Assembly (NCBI GenBank): GCA_016278285.1
Contig: JADQCD010000240.1
Coordinates: 1 to 33,694, forward strand
Reading direction: 5' to 3'
From: Actibacterium sp.
Lineage (GTDB): Bacteria; Pseudomonadota; Alphaproteobacteria; Rhodobacterales; Rhodobacteraceae
DNA length: 33,694 bases
A program made the translations under genes and the position numbers. Under the pieces are notes generated by a model, which had not been told where the DNA came from, did no database searches, and saw only the letters and a program-made list of their open reading frames with translations. Shown here one piece after another: positions 33,365 through 33,694 of the stretch. How positions within the stretch are numbered: position 1 is the first letter of the stretch; every line of letters begins with the position of its first letter.

Positions 33365-33694
33365 ATGAAAACTGTTTCCACATTTTTCGCGGCCACTGCG
33401 GCCGCTGCCCTGATGGCTGGTGCCGCGACGGCCCAGACGACGACCCTGCGCATCCAGACGCACCAGGCGCCCGAATCGGCGTCGGGCAAAGAGGTCGCCC
33501 GTTTCGTCGAACAGGTCGAAACCATGTCCGGTGGCTCGCTCGACATCGAGATGTTCTACAGCTCGTCCATCGTCGCCTCGGCGGAAACCTTCGATGCGGC
33601 CGCGAATGGCATCATCGATTGCGACATGACCAATGGCAGTTACCAGACCGGCAAGGACGCGGCGTTCCAGTTCGTCGCCGACGTCATGGGCGGC
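33365..33694 (+). CDS. TRAP transporter substrate-binding protein, DctP type (partial, runs off the window)
   Basis: The first 110 codons are present. A Sec signal peptide (about 1-23, FFAATAAAALMAGAATAQ) is followed by TLRIQTHQAPESASGKEV and VETMSGGSLDIEMFYSSS. ETFDAAANGIIDCDMTNGSYQTG is typical of the TakP/DctP family of periplasmic binding proteins, which feed carboxylates, keto acids or sulfonates to DctQM-type membrane subunits. AGGAGGAAAG precedes the ATG. It is divergent from the transketolase/SDR genes, so it may import the substrate they degrade. The membrane subunits would lie beyond the window. Confidence 0.88.
   Translation, partial: MKTVSTFFAATAAAALMAGAATAQTTTLRIQTHQAPESASGKEVARFVEQVETMSGGSLDIEMFYSSSIVASAETFDAAANGIIDCDMTNGSYQTGKDAAFQFVADVMGG

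Noticed and set aside
33155-33463. Minus-strand 102-codon frame in the divergent control region
   Set aside because: It overlaps the TRAP gene start and signal peptide, lacks a ribosome site and has no protein-like pattern.

Overview
The window is high-GC DNA with the gene content and order of an alphaproteobacterium of the Rhodobacteraceae (Roseobacter/Paracoccus relatives). Pointers are a DUF1476 protein (the F1FO-ATPase zeta-subunit family), an RNase E with a large acidic insertion in its S1 domain, a dctB-dctD pair, a free-standing corrinoid protein beside a DUF1638 protein and a homocysteine methyltransferase, a phoR-pstSCAB-phoU-phoB locus and a TRAP-type transporter. No tRNA, rRNA, CRISPR array, insertion sequence or prophage gene was seen. 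Family names rest on reading motifs by eye; no database search was run.

Layout. 1-4.1 kb: a partial unknown gene, ccdA (cytochrome c biogenesis) and rne, all on the minus strand. 4.2-7.4 kb: dctD and dctB, a C4-dicarboxylate-type two-component system. 7.4-10.2 kb: purC-purS-(zinc alcohol dehydrogenase)-purQ, with an unrelated dehydrogenase inside the purine operon. 10.4-14.8 kb, plus strand: the zeta-subunit gene, then homocysteine methyltransferase, B12-binding protein, a 58-residue membrane protein and a DUF1638 protein, interrupted by a convergent radical SAM gene; this looks like part of a split B12-dependent methionine synthase. 14.8-22.1 kb, minus strand: the phosphate regulon phoR, pstS, pstC, pstA, pstB, phoU, phoB, with a three-repeat Pho box before pstS. 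22.3-25.3 kb: a small unknown plus-strand gene, then a minus-strand run of yicC (internally deleted), gmk, a gamma-carbonic-anhydrase-like gene and a Cys/Met-metabolism PLP lyase. 25.4-28.4 kb: a PAS-domain gene, an acyl-CoA synthetase and a lipoprotein. 28.5-30.3 kb: moaA and a TauE/SafE permease. 30.4-33.7 kb: a short-chain dehydrogenase and a split transketolase, divergent from a TRAP-transporter binding protein that runs off the end.

Most notable: (1) pstC is broken by what looks like a one-base deletion near 19618; (2) yicC keeps only its N-terminal ~36 and C-terminal ~40 residues, joined in frame; (3) a 23-bp tandem duplication has rewritten the last residues of a lipoprotein gene; (4) the DctD-like regulator lacks the GAFTGA loop used to contact sigma-54; (5) two clusters may be metabolic systems worth testing: the corrinoid/DUF1638/small membrane protein group, and the SDR/split transketolase/TRAP/SafE group, which has parts expected of a carbohydrate or sulfonate catabolic pathway. 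Two in-frame or near-frame lesions in otherwise intact operons raise the question of assembly error versus real decay, so both need read-level checking.
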